Of a stretch of DNA of 21,894 nt, positions 1-7,154 are shown piece by piece. This DNA comes from Bacteroidota bacterium (GTDB lineage: Bacteria; Bacteroidota; Bacteroidia; Chitinophagales; Chitinophagaceae), in the NCBI GenBank assembly GCA_023409975.1, contig JAEYQO010000032.1:1-21894 (forward strand), given 5' to 3'. Positions within the stretch are counted from its first letter, which is position 1, and every line of letters starts with the position of its first letter. The notes under the pieces were generated by a model, which saw only the letters and a program-made list of their open reading frames with translations, had not been told where the DNA came from and did not search any database. Both the position numbers and the translations under genes were made by a program.

Positions 1-204
1 ATCGGAGGTATCGAAGTGATGCAGTATGTGCTGAATATTCCAAGGGAAGTACAAAGAGCAGTAGTTGAAGAAAGAGATATATTACATTTGCGTATCAGTG
101 GTACCGTTCAGTATCCTGGTGCATTTAGATTCATAGGAGCAGGAAGGAGCCACAGCAATTCTATGTTGCATGTTAAAATGAATATCGTTTACTCAAAAAT
201 TTAA
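1..204 (+). CDS. C-terminal end of a DUF4270-like protein (partial)
   Basis: The reading frame is open from base 1 to the TAA at 202-204, so the start lies outside the window and only 67 residues are visible. The end has the pattern of DUF4270 family C-termini: a hydrophobic and arginine-rich stretch, a short Gly/Ser/His loop (GAGRSHSNS), then a closing strand (HVKMNIVYSKI). DUF4270 proteins are predicted Bacteroidota lipoproteins of unknown function and often sit directly before glmS. Here the stop is only 12 bases from the glmS start, so the two are probably co-transcribed. A GTG at 16 and an ATG at 19 could be read as internal starts of a 61-62-residue protein, but the open frame to the edge and the family-like ending make a truncated larger gene more likely. 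The assignment rests on a short segment and on gene order. Confidence 0.6.
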   Translation: MGGIEVMQYVLNIPREVQRAVVEERDILHLRISGTVQYPGAFRFIGAGRSHSNSMLHVKMNIVYSKI

Positions 205-216
205 ATCCCCAAAATT

Positions 217-2055
217 ATGTGTGGCATTGTAGCCTATATCGGCAATAGAGAAGCCTACCCCGTTCTGCTTAAAGGTCTGAAGCGCCTGGAATATCGTGGA
301 TACGACAGTGCTGGTATCGCAGTTCTGAATGGATCCCTGCACGTTTACAAGAAAGCGGGTAAAGTAACTGAACTGGAAGCGTATGCTGAAGGGAAGGACA
401 CAGTTGCCAGTATTGGCATCGGTCACACCCGCTGGGCTACCCACGGTGTCCCCAATGATGAGAACGCCCATCCGCATTTATCGAATTCGGGGGAGCTTGC
501 GCTGATCCACAATGGAATCATCGAGAACTACGATTCCATCAAGAAGGAACTTATCAAGCGTGGTTATGTGTTTCATTCGGATACAGATACTGAGGTGCTG
601 GTGAACCTTGTTGAGGAGATCAAGAAACAGGGTAATTACAGCCTGGAAGATGCGGTGCGTACGGCACTCAACGAAGTGGTAGGGGCTTATGCTATCGTTG
701 TCATGCAGAAGAATGACCCCGATCACCTGATAGCTGCACGTAAGGGAAGTCCTTTGGTAATCGGTATAGGGGAGAACGAGTTCTTTGTTGCTTCCGACGC
801 TTCCCCGATCATTGAATACACAAACAACGTAGTTTACCTTGATGATCAGGAGTATGCCTGTATCAGCCGGGATGGCAGTTTCTTTATTAAGACACTCGGG
901 AACGTAGAAAAATCTCCGTTTATTCAAAAGCTGGAGATGAGTCTTGAAATGATTGAAAAAGGCGGTTTTGATCATTTCATGCTAAAGGAAATTTACGAAC
1001 AGCCCAAAGTAATAGCCGATGCATTGAGGGGAAGAATGAGTGCAGAGCAGGGCTGGATAAAGCTTGGCGGTTTGAGTGAGTATACGAATCGTATTCTGAA
1101 TGCGGATCGCATTCTGATCACGGCCTGCGGAACATCGTGGCATTCCGGACTCATTGGTGAATACCTGATTGAGGACCTCGCCCGCGTTCCGGTAGAGGTT
1201 GAGTATGCTTCAGAGTTCCGTTATCGGAATCCCATCATAAAGGAGAAAGATGTTGTGCTGGCCATTTCCCAGTCGGGTGAAACGGCCGATACCCTTGCAG
1301 CGATTGAACTGGCAAAAGATCGCCAGGCGCTCATATACGGTATTTGCAACGTGATCGGTTCGTCGATTGCCCGCATGTCGCATGCTGGTTCCTATACCCA
1401 TGCTGGTCCGGAAATCGGTGTGGCATCCACCAAAGCCTTTACTGCTCAGATCACAATCCTGACTTTGATCGCGCTGCAGATGGCCAAAGAGAAGGGAACC
1501 ATTTCTACTTCCAAGCTTCGCGAGATCCTCTATGAACTGGAGCAGATGCCGAAGAAAATCGAGCAAACACTGAAGCTTGATCCTCAGATTCAGGAGATCG
1601 CGAGTATTTATAAAGACGCCAGCAACTTCCTGTATCTGGGTCGCGGGTACAACTTCCCGGTAGCACTGGAAGGCGCTCTCAAGCTTAAGGAGATTTCCTA
1701 TATCCACGCGGAAGGATATCCTGCTGCTGAGATGAAACACGGCCCGATTGCGCTCATTGATGAGAATATGCCTGTTGTTTTCCTGGCGACTAATGCCAGT
1801 GCATACGAGAAGATCATCTCTAATATTCAGGAGGTGAAGGCTCGTAAAGGCCGGGTTATCGCTGTGGTCAATGAAGGAGATACGCATATACGCTCTCTGG
1901 CAGATCATGTTATCGAAGTGCCGGCAACAGAGGAAGTACTTTCTCCGCTCGTGACAATCGTTCCGCTGCAGTTGCTGTCTTACCATATAGCCATCCTCAG
2001 AGGCTGCAATGTTGATCAGCCAAGGAATCTTGCGAAATCAGTAACCGTAGAATAA
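217..2055 (+). CDS. glmS: Glutamine--fructose-6-phosphate aminotransferase (isomerizing)
   Basis: GlmS makes glucosamine-6-phosphate from fructose-6-phosphate and glutamine in the cytoplasm. This is the entry step to UDP-GlcNAc for peptidoglycan, lipid A and surface polysaccharides. The 612-residue length is normal. After the initiator Met, Cys2 of MCGIVAYIG is the N-terminal nucleophile of the glutaminase domain, and RGYDSAG and HTRWATHG near residues 27 and 70 are its substrate-binding motifs. Two SIS sugar-isomerase domains follow (about 290-425 and 460-595) with TACGTSWH, SQSGETADT and EGALKLKE. The protein ends in the conserved PRNLAKSVTVE. The start is fixed by the need for Cys2. No Shine-Dalgarno sequence precedes it, and the 12-base gap to the upstream gene leaves no room for a glmS ribozyme. 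The product could feed the epimerase at 13237 through UDP-GlcNAc. Confidence 0.98.
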   Translation: MCGIVAYIGNREAYPVLLKGLKRLEYRGYDSAGIAVLNGSLHVYKKAGKVTELEAYAEGKDTVASIGIGHTRWATHGVPNDENAHPHLSNSGELALIHNGIIENYDSIKKELIKRGYVFHSDTDTEVLVNLVEEIKKQGNYSLEDAVRTALNEVVGAYAIVVMQKNDPDHLIAARKGSPLVIGIGENEFFVASDASPIIEYTNNVVYLDDQEYACISRDGSFFIKTLGNVEKSPFIQKLEMSLEMIEKGGFDHFMLKEIYEQPKVIADALRGRMSAEQGWIKLGGLSEYTNRILNADRILITACGTSWHSGLIGEYLIEDLARVPVEVEYASEFRYRNPIIKEKDVVLAISQSGETADTLAAIELAKDRQALIYGICNVIGSSIARMSHAGSYTHAGPEIGVASTKAFTAQITILTLIALQMAKEKGTISTSKLREILYELEQMPKKIEQTLKLDPQIQEIASIYKDASNFLYLGRGYNFPVALEGALKLKEISYIHAEGYPAAEMKHGPIALIDENMPVVFLATNASAYEKIISNIQEVKARKGRVIAVVNEGDTHIRSLADHVIEVPATEEVLSPLVTIVPLQLLSYHIAILRGCNVDQPRNLAKSVTVE

Positions 2056-2069
2056 GAAATAGCAATCAG

Positions 2070-2101
2070 AAAGCGCAAAGTGGTACTTTGCGCTTTTTAT
2101 T
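2070..2101 (+). terminator. Intrinsic terminator after glmS
   Basis: A perfect 11-bp stem, AAAGCGCAAAG (2070-2080) with CTTTGCGCTTT (2086-2096), has a 5-base loop and runs into a T-rich tail. It lies 15 bases after the glmS stop. Confidence 0.9.
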
Positions 2102-2112
2102 TCTTTATTAAG

Positions 2113-2143
2113 TTTGCAACTCTTTAATTCTCATTTACTGTCT
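2113..2143 (+). promoter_or_regulatory. Possible metK promoter (weak match)
   Basis: TTTG at 2113-2116 is followed, after 19 bases, by TACTGTCT at 2136-2143. The spacing fits the Bacteroidota promoter TTTG-N19-TAnnTTTG, but the downstream box keeps only the TA and part of the T-rich end. Its place between the glmS terminator and the metK start supports it, because metK needs its own promoter there. Confidence 0.3.
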
Positions 2144-2162
2144 CTAAAATTCAATAGTACAG

Positions 2163-3416
2163 ATGCCTTATTTATTTACTTCTGAATCTGTTTCAGAGGG
2201 TCATCCCGATAAAATTGCTGACCAGATTTCTGACGCTCTGGTAGATAATTTCCTTGCCTGGGATCCTCAGGCTAAGATCGCCTGTGAAACATTGGTGACT
2301 ACAGGTCAGGTGGTATTGGCCGGTGAGGTAAAATGTAATACTTATATAGACGTGCAGTCAATCGCTCGTGAGGTGATCACAAGGATCGGGTATACCAAGA
2401 GCGAATACATGTTCGAAGCTAACTCCTGCGGTGTGTTGTCTGCTATCCACGAGCAGTCCCCGGATATCAATCAGGGGGTCGATAAGAAAAAGAAAGAGGA
2501 GCAGGGTGCAGGTGATCAGGGGATGATGTTCGGATATGCGACTAACGAAACTGCCAGCTACATGCCTTTGGCACTCGATCTGGCGCACACCCTCCTGCGC
2601 GAGCTCTCTGCTATCCGCCGCGAAGGCAAGCAAATGAAATACCTCCGTCCCGATGCTAAGAGTCAGGTGACCCTGGAGTATAATGACGAGAATAAACCTG
2701 TACGGATAGACACCATTGTTATTTCTACGCAGCATGATGATTTCGCGGATGAAAAGAAGATGCAGGATCAGATTAAGAAGGATGTCCTGAATATTCTCAT
2801 ACCGCGGGTGATGAAAGCTGTTCCTCAGAACAAGCATCTGTTCAACAATAAAATCAAATACCATATCAATCCCACCGGTAAGTTTGTGATCGGTGGACCT
2901 CATGGTGATACAGGATTGACGGGCCGTAAGATCATCGTTGATACTTATGGTGGCAAGGGTGCACATGGTGGAGGCGCCTTCTCAGGAAAGGATCCTTCCA
3001 AGGTAGATCGCTCAGCAGCTTACGCTACCCGCCACATCGCTAAGAACCTCGTTGCGGCTGGTGTTTGCGATGAAGTGCTGGTACAGGTTTCCTACGCTAT
3101 TGGCGTCGCAAAACCGATGGGTGTGTATATCAATACCTATGGCACTGCAAAGGTGGATCTGTCAGATGGCGAGATCGCAAGGATCGTAGAAGAGGTCTTC
3201 GATATGCGCCCGTACTTCATAGAACAGCGCCTGAAGCTTAGGCAGCCCATGTATAGTGAATGTGCTGCATACGGACATATGGGCCGGGAACCACAGGTCG
3301 TGACCAAATCCTTCAGATCAGCAGATGGTAAGACGAAGAACGTAAAAGTGGAGTTGTTTACCTGGGAGAAGCTCGACTATGTGTCTAAAGTGAAGAAGGC
3401 CTTCAAAATCAAATAG
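2163..3416 (+). CDS. metK: S-adenosylmethionine synthetase
   Basis: MetK joins methionine and ATP to form S-adenosylmethionine, the cell's main methyl donor, in the cytoplasm. The three-repeat MAT fold is shown by the N-terminal ESVSEGHPDKIADQISD, GAGDQGMMFGYATNE (about 117-131, ATP binding), GGPHGDTGLTGRKIIVDTYG (about 245-264) and FSGKDPSKVDRSAAY (about 274-288, the flexible phosphate-binding region). At 417 residues it is longer than the E. coli enzyme (about 384). The extra length is mostly lysine-rich inserts, such as KKKKEEQ just before the GAGDQG motif. The start follows the usual MPYLFTSESVSEGHPDK pattern. It stands between two intrinsic terminators and is therefore probably monocistronic. 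No SAM riboswitch is visible in the 60-base leader. Confidence 0.98.
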   Translation: MPYLFTSESVSEGHPDKIADQISDALVDNFLAWDPQAKIACETLVTTGQVVLAGEVKCNTYIDVQSIAREVITRIGYTKSEYMFEANSCGVLSAIHEQSPDINQGVDKKKKEEQGAGDQGMMFGYATNETASYMPLALDLAHTLLRELSAIRREGKQMKYLRPDAKSQVTLEYNDENKPVRIDTIVISTQHDDFADEKKMQDQIKKDVLNILIPRVMKAVPQNKHLFNNKIKYHINPTGKFVIGGPHGDTGLTGRKIIVDTYGGKGAHGGGAFSGKDPSKVDRSAAYATRHIAKNLVAAGVCDEVLVQVSYAIGVAKPMGVYINTYGTAKVDLSDGEIARIVEEVFDMRPYFIEQRLKLRQPMYSECAAYGHMGREPQVVTKSFRSADGKTKNVKVELFTWEKLDYVSKVKKAFKIK

Positions 3417-3425
3417 AACTTATTA

Positions 3426-3450
3426 AGTCCCGCGCTCCTGCGGGACTTTT
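3426..3450 (+). terminator. Intrinsic terminator after metK
   Basis: An 8-bp GC-rich stem, AGTCCCGC (3426-3433) with GCGGGACT (3440-3447), has a 6-base loop and a TTTT end. It begins 10 bases after the metK stop. Confidence 0.88.
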
Positions 3451-3527
3451 AGTTACACGTCCAGTCCGGGTACACATTTGAAAACAGAATTTCGATAACT
3501 TGCAATGTCAAGTGTGGCAAGGAGTTC

Positions 3528-4895
3528 ATGATGTATGCTATTGTAGATATTGAGACGACCGGAAGCTTTGCATCAGGTAATGGCATTACTGAGATCGCCA
3601 TTGTGATCCATGATGGAAAACAGGTAGTTCAGGAGTTTGAGACCCTCGTAAATCCCCGTCAGGACATACCTTATTTTATCCAGCGGCTAACCGGGATTAC
3701 CAATGAAATGGTGATCCGGGCACCGGTATTTTCAGAAGTGGCGGAACAGGTGCATGAGCTGCTCCGGGATAAAGTGTTTGTTGCGCACAATGTCAATTTC
3801 GATTACACCTTTGTGAAGCAGCATCTCGATGCTGCAGGTATCGAGTGGCAGGCGAAGAAGCTATGTACTGTTCGGCTCGCAAGGAAAATTCTTCCGGGTT
3901 TAAATGGTTACAGTCTTGGAAAGCTTTGTCATCAGACCGGTATTGCATTACGCAACCACCACAGGGCTGGAGGTGATGCAAGAGCAACTGCAGAACTGTT
4001 TTCACTCCTGGTTTCAAAAGATGCGGAAGGGGTCATCGCGACCATGCTAAAGGGGCGGAACAAAGAACAGTATCTGCCACCTCATTTGCCGGCTTCAGCA
4101 GTGGAATGTCTGCCTGACAGTCCAGGTGTCTATTATTTTTATAATGCAGCCGGTAAGGTGATTTACGTCGGGAAGGCGAATAATATTTCACGGCGGGTAA
4201 AGACACATTTTACGAATAACAAGGGTGGGAGACAGCGCCATGATTTTCTCAGGGAAATCTACAACATCAGTTATAAAAGCTGCGCGACAGAACTGATGGC
4301 GCATATACTCGAGAGTGCTGAGATCAGGAGATTATGGCCTATACACAACAGAAGTCAGCGGGGGTATTTACCAAAGTTCGGTCTGATCGTTTATGAAGAC
4401 CGGTCAGGCTATAACCGGCTGGCGGTTGAGAAGATCAGGCAGTCCCTGAAGCCTGTATATACATTCAACACCCTGATTGAAGGTCACCAGCAATTACGTC
4501 AGCTTATCAGCAGTTTCGATTTGTGTCCCAGGCTGTGTAATCTTGCCTGTACCGGCGACTGTCTGGAAAGCATAGAGACCGGCGACTGTACCGGCAATTG
4601 TCTCGACGAACCTGAAAAATACAATGCCCGCGTGAAGGAAGCTTTGGAGTGGCTGGAAGCACATTTGCCGACCTTTGCCTATGTAGATAGAGGTCTGCTT
4701 GAGAATGAGAAAAGCTGCATACTGATGCATAAGGGTAATCTATACGGTATGGGCTATATCGACGATCCTGGTAAGCTTAGGGATTTCGAGGCCCTGCAGC
4801 AGGCTTTAGAGCCGCTTCAGGATAATGATTTCATCAGAAATCTTGTCTACAGACATGCGGCAAACTACCCTGAAAGATGCTATTCTTTTGAATAA
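3528..4895 (+). CDS. DnaQ-type exonuclease / GIY-YIG (UvrC-N-like) nuclease fusion
   Basis: Residues 1-165 form a DEDDh 3'-5' exonuclease of the DNA polymerase III epsilon type: DIETTG (D7, E9), HNVNFDYTF (D92) and HRAGGDARAT (H145, D150). Residues 195-275 form a GIY-YIG endonuclease domain like the UvrC N-terminus: PGVYYFYN, IYVGKANNISRRV and the glutamate-containing LESAEI. A cysteine cluster follows (C333, C337, C341, C345, C354, C358) and then an alpha-helical C-terminal part ending at residue 455. In UvrC-related proteins such cysteines may bind an iron-sulfur cluster; that is an inference here. Such fusions occur in Bacteroidota and Actinobacteria and are presumed to act in DNA repair, with no settled role. 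Two ATGs (3528, 3531) could start it. AAGGAG at 3519-3524 is an unusually good Shine-Dalgarno sequence for this phylum. The gene stands alone between metK and pyk. Confidence 0.88.
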   Translation: MMYAIVDIETTGSFASGNGITEIAIVIHDGKQVVQEFETLVNPRQDIPYFIQRLTGITNEMVIRAPVFSEVAEQVHELLRDKVFVAHNVNFDYTFVKQHLDAAGIEWQAKKLCTVRLARKILPGLNGYSLGKLCHQTGIALRNHHRAGGDARATAELFSLLVSKDAEGVIATMLKGRNKEQYLPPHLPASAVECLPDSPGVYYFYNAAGKVIYVGKANNISRRVKTHFTNNKGGRQRHDFLREIYNISYKSCATELMAHILESAEIRRLWPIHNRSQRGYLPKFGLIVYEDRSGYNRLAVEKIRQSLKPVYTFNTLIEGHQQLRQLISSFDLCPRLCNLACTGDCLESIETGDCTGNCLDEPEKYNARVKEALEWLEAHLPTFAYVDRGLLENEKSCILMHKGNLYGMGYIDDPGKLRDFEALQQALEPLQDNDFIRNLVYRHAANYPERCYSFE

Positions 4896-4985
4896 TGGCC
4901 GACCGGGGTAGTGTTCTCTTCTTATGACCGTGTTCCTGCCGCCCGGCCCAATTTTTTGATCTGCAATGGAACCTGTACAAAAGGG

Positions 4986-4993
4986 TATCTTTA
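4986..4993 (+). promoter_or_regulatory. Possible -7 box for pyk
   Basis: TATCTTTA matches TAnnTTTG at all but the last base and lies 22 bases before the pyk ATG. No TTTG is at the ideal distance: the one at 4955-4958 is 27 bases upstream, which is too far. Confidence 0.35.
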
Positions 4994-5014
4994 TATCGGA
5001 AACCAGATTTTATT

Positions 5015-6436
5015 ATGCTGCACAAAACGAAGATTATCGCTACGGTTGGTCCCGCCTGCAATTCCTATGAAAAACTGCTTCAACTAGTCGAGGGAGGTGT
5101 GAATGTATTTCGACTGAATTTTTCCCATGGGACACATGATCAGCATCTAGAAGTAATCAAACACATCAATAGAATCAACGAAGATTTCCCTTTCAATATC
5201 GCCATACTGGCTGACCTGCAGGGTCCGAAGCTGCGTGTGGGGGATATTGATGGCGGTGCCATGGATCTAAAGAAGGGAGATGAATTCATTTTTACCAACG
5301 AGGTATGTATGGGCTCCAGAGATGGGGTTTATATTTCTTATCCTGATTTTTATAAGGACGTGAGGATTGGTGAGAAAGTCCTGCTTGATGATGGTAAGAT
5401 AGAAGTATTGGTCACAGAAATCACTAAGGACAAATGTGTTCGTGTGAAAGTGATCACCCCGGGGATGCTGCTTCCGAGGAAGGGTGTGAATCTTCCTGAT
5501 ACAAAGATCTCATTGCCCTCACTATCAGAGAAAGACCTGAAAGATCTGGATTTCATAATCGAACAGGAAATCGACTGGGTCGCCTTATCCTTTGTGAGAC
5601 GTCCGGATGATGTGCATGATCTGAGAAAGCTTTTAAAACAGAAAAATAGTTGTGCTAAGATCATCGCGAAGATCGAGAAGCCTGAGGCACTGGAGCACCT
5701 TCGCGACGTTATACTTGCATCTGACGCTGTGATGGTGGCCCGCGGAGACCTGGGTGTCGAGCTGCCATTGGAACAGATACCAATGATCCAAAAAGACATT
5801 GTTCGTAAATGTATTCACAGAGCAAAACCGGTGATCATTGCTACGCAGATGATGGAGAGTATGATCGACAGGACCAGGCCCAACAGGAGTGAGATCACAG
5901 ACGTTGCGAATGCAGTGCTGGAAGGTGCCGACGCTGTGATGCTGAGTGGTGAAACAGCAATGGGTCAATACCCTGAACTGGTGATTCAGACTATGGTAAA
6001 GATCATTGAAGAGGTGGAAAAGGAAGAGATGGTGTACAGTCGCAACCTTACACCTCAACCGCATTCCCCTTCCTTCCTGAGTGATGCGCTTTGCTACAAT
6101 GCCTGTGAGATCGCTAAGGACGTGAAAGCCAATGCGCTGATCGGCATGACCCAGTCCGGCTATACTGGCTTTATGCTATCCAGTTACCGACCCCGCTCGC
6201 CCCTTTATGTATTCACTAAAACGAAGAGCCTGGTTAATCAGTTAAGTCTGAGCTGGGGAGTACAAGCGTTCTTTTATGATCGGGAAGAAAGCTTTGATCA
6301 GATCATTCAGGATCAGATCGAGATACTGAAGAATAAGGGGTTATTAGGAGCTGGGGATATCGCTGTTAATACCGGTAGTATTCCTGTACGGGAACATCTC
6401 TCCACGAATGCATTGAAGATCACCAAGGTAAACTAA
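5015..6436 (+). CDS. pyk: Pyruvate kinase
   Basis: Pyruvate kinase converts phosphoenolpyruvate and ADP to pyruvate and ATP, the last step of glycolysis, in the cytoplasm. The 473-residue length is normal. The (beta/alpha)8 A domain opens with KTKIIATVGPA and the substrate-contacting NVFRLNFSHG (about 31-40). The B domain spans roughly 70-165 (LRVGDIDGG, LLDDGKIEV). IIAKIEKPEAL (about 215-225) supplies the catalytic lysine and first metal ligand, VARGDLGVELP the second metal-binding segment, and ATQMMESMI with RPNRSEITDVANAV the signature helix. The C-terminal allosteric domain (about 350-473) is present with TQSGYTG. The ATG at 5015 gives the standard N-terminus. It appears monocistronic, with about 120 noncoding bases before it and about 720 after. 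Confidence 0.97.
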   Translation: MLHKTKIIATVGPACNSYEKLLQLVEGGVNVFRLNFSHGTHDQHLEVIKHINRINEDFPFNIAILADLQGPKLRVGDIDGGAMDLKKGDEFIFTNEVCMGSRDGVYISYPDFYKDVRIGEKVLLDDGKIEVLVTEITKDKCVRVKVITPGMLLPRKGVNLPDTKISLPSLSEKDLKDLDFIIEQEIDWVALSFVRRPDDVHDLRKLLKQKNSCAKIIAKIEKPEALEHLRDVILASDAVMVARGDLGVELPLEQIPMIQKDIVRKCIHRAKPVIIATQMMESMIDRTRPNRSEITDVANAVLEGADAVMLSGETAMGQYPELVIQTMVKIIEEVEKEEMVYSRNLTPQPHSPSFLSDALCYNACEIAKDVKANALIGMTQSGYTGFMLSSYRPRSPLYVFTKTKSLVNQLSLSWGVQAFFYDREESFDQIIQDQIEILKNKGLLGAGDIAVNTGSIPVREHLSTNALKITKVN

Positions 6437-6696
6437 TCTCTGGAATCACTGCTTTCAGGTAAAAATTAGAAGTTAAGGTTTTGCGAGTCTGAGGGCATTT
6501 ATTTTAGTGATTTGTGCTGGATTTGTAACAAGGAACCCTTACTCATTGAAAAGGGAGGTTTTTTTTCTGGTGCGTAATGCAGCCTTTGAACCCTCCACTG
6601 GCAATCCGCTGGCATTTAGCTATGGGTTTTGGCTCGTTTTTTACCGGTACGCGAAGAAAACCCAACCGAATAATGTTTTCGAACAATAGGGTTTAT

Positions 6697-6739
6697 ATGA
6701 CACCAGTATGACACCAGTACGACGTATGTACGACACCGT
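6697..6739. repeat. Tandem array of 11-base units (ATGACACCAGT type)
   Basis: Two identical copies of ATGACACCAGT (6697-6707, 6708-6718) are followed by ACGACGTATGT (6719-6729) and ACGACACCGT (6730-6739, one base shorter). All four follow an 11-base register with a shared (A)(T/C)GAC start and GT end. It lies outside any gene. Confidence 0.85.
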
Positions 6740-6763
6740 CCCCTCGTATTATGCCAGTTAGTT

Positions 6764-6811
6764 GGAACCTACAAGGAAGGTACAAGGAACCTACAAGGAA
6801 GGTAGCAGGTA
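6764..6811. repeat. Tandem array of 11-base units (TACAAGGAA type)
   Basis: TACAAGGAA occurs three times at exact 11-base steps (6770, 6781, 6792), separated by alternating GG and CC dinucleotides. A fourth degenerate unit, GGTAGCAGGTA, occupies 6801-6811. Seen at double period, the 19-base GGAACCTACAAGGAAGGTA is perfectly repeated at 6764-6782 and 6786-6804. Confidence 0.88.
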
Positions 6812-7114
6812 CCTGGAGGGGCTTTGGCACTTAGCTAACTGATCAATTGGGTGTATTTTCGAATCCCGTCTCTCAGATATTAGTTTTCCCCGGACAACAG
6901 AGATCTGAAACGGTTCACAGATATACAGTTTCTTCCTATAGCATACTTCCTTCCTGAAACCGTCCGAAAACCTTCCTCACAGAGTCCCGACTCCCCCTCC
7001 CACTAATCTTGCCGCCCCATTGCCATTGCATCTGTTTTTTCCCCGTTCAACTTTCGGGCAACAGGGTATCAGGTTTCTGAAACAGCATAAAATAGTTTTT
7101 TACCTGAATTGCCG

Positions 7115-7122
7115 TACTTTTG
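7115..7122 (+). promoter_or_regulatory. -7 box of the probable atpG promoter
   Basis: TACTTTTG is a full match to the Bacteroidota -7 element TAnnTTTG and lies 32 bases before the atpG ATG, which implies a leader of about 25 bases. No clear TTTG is at the upstream position, though a T-run (7096-7101) lies nearby. Confidence 0.55.
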
Positions 7123-7154
7123 CGGCCAGTTTTACATTTCGATCTCTCTTAAAT

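Larger units (their letters stand above)
6437..7114. other. Long noncoding stretch between pyk and atpG
   Basis: No credible gene lies here. Reading left to right: CCCTT (6536-6540) can pair with AAGGG (6551-6555) ahead of eight T's, a weak terminator-like structure about 100 bases after pyk; GGGTTTT (6624-6630) and AAAACCC (6657-6663) are inverted copies around a region containing ACCGGT; two 11-bp-period arrays sit at 6697-6739 and 6768-6811; CAGTTAG (6755-6761) and CTAACTG (6835-6841), and CCCCTC (6740-6745) and GAGGGG (6816-6821), are inverted pairs enclosing the second array. From about 6930 to 7010 the plus strand is rich in C and T, with several CTTCCT copies that resemble the complement of the AAGGAAGG in the array. 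A noncoding RNA or a dispersed repeat family member is possible but not shown. Confidence 0.7.

Noticed and set aside
205..216. glmS ribozyme
   Set aside because: Only 12 bases separate glmS from the upstream gene, so no ribozyme fits.
1210..1986. Long open frame antisense to glmS (258 codons)
   Set aside because: It is a shadow of the glmS coding sequence; composition and sequence match no protein family, and glmS is certain. The same holds for the antisense frames in metK, pyk and the permease gene.
2102..2162. SAM riboswitch upstream of metK
   Set aside because: The leader is too short and no helical pattern of a known SAM-sensing RNA is visible.
4905..4957. Terminator between the nuclease fusion gene and pyk
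   Set aside because: GGCCG and CGGCC can pair before a T run, but the rest of the arms mismatch and the loop would be very large.
6507..6689. Possible 60-residue protein starting at GTG
   Set aside because: No family resemblance, no Shine-Dalgarno or promoter, and it lies in a repeat-rich noncoding stretch with inverted repeats running through it.
6697..6811. CRISPR array
   Set aside because: The repeat units are 11 bases long and contiguous, with no unique spacers, and no cas genes are nearby.
7020..7154. 45-residue N-terminal extension of atpG
   Set aside because: The gamma subunit family begins at MSGQLKEVRNRI, and a perfect -7 box lies inside the extension.
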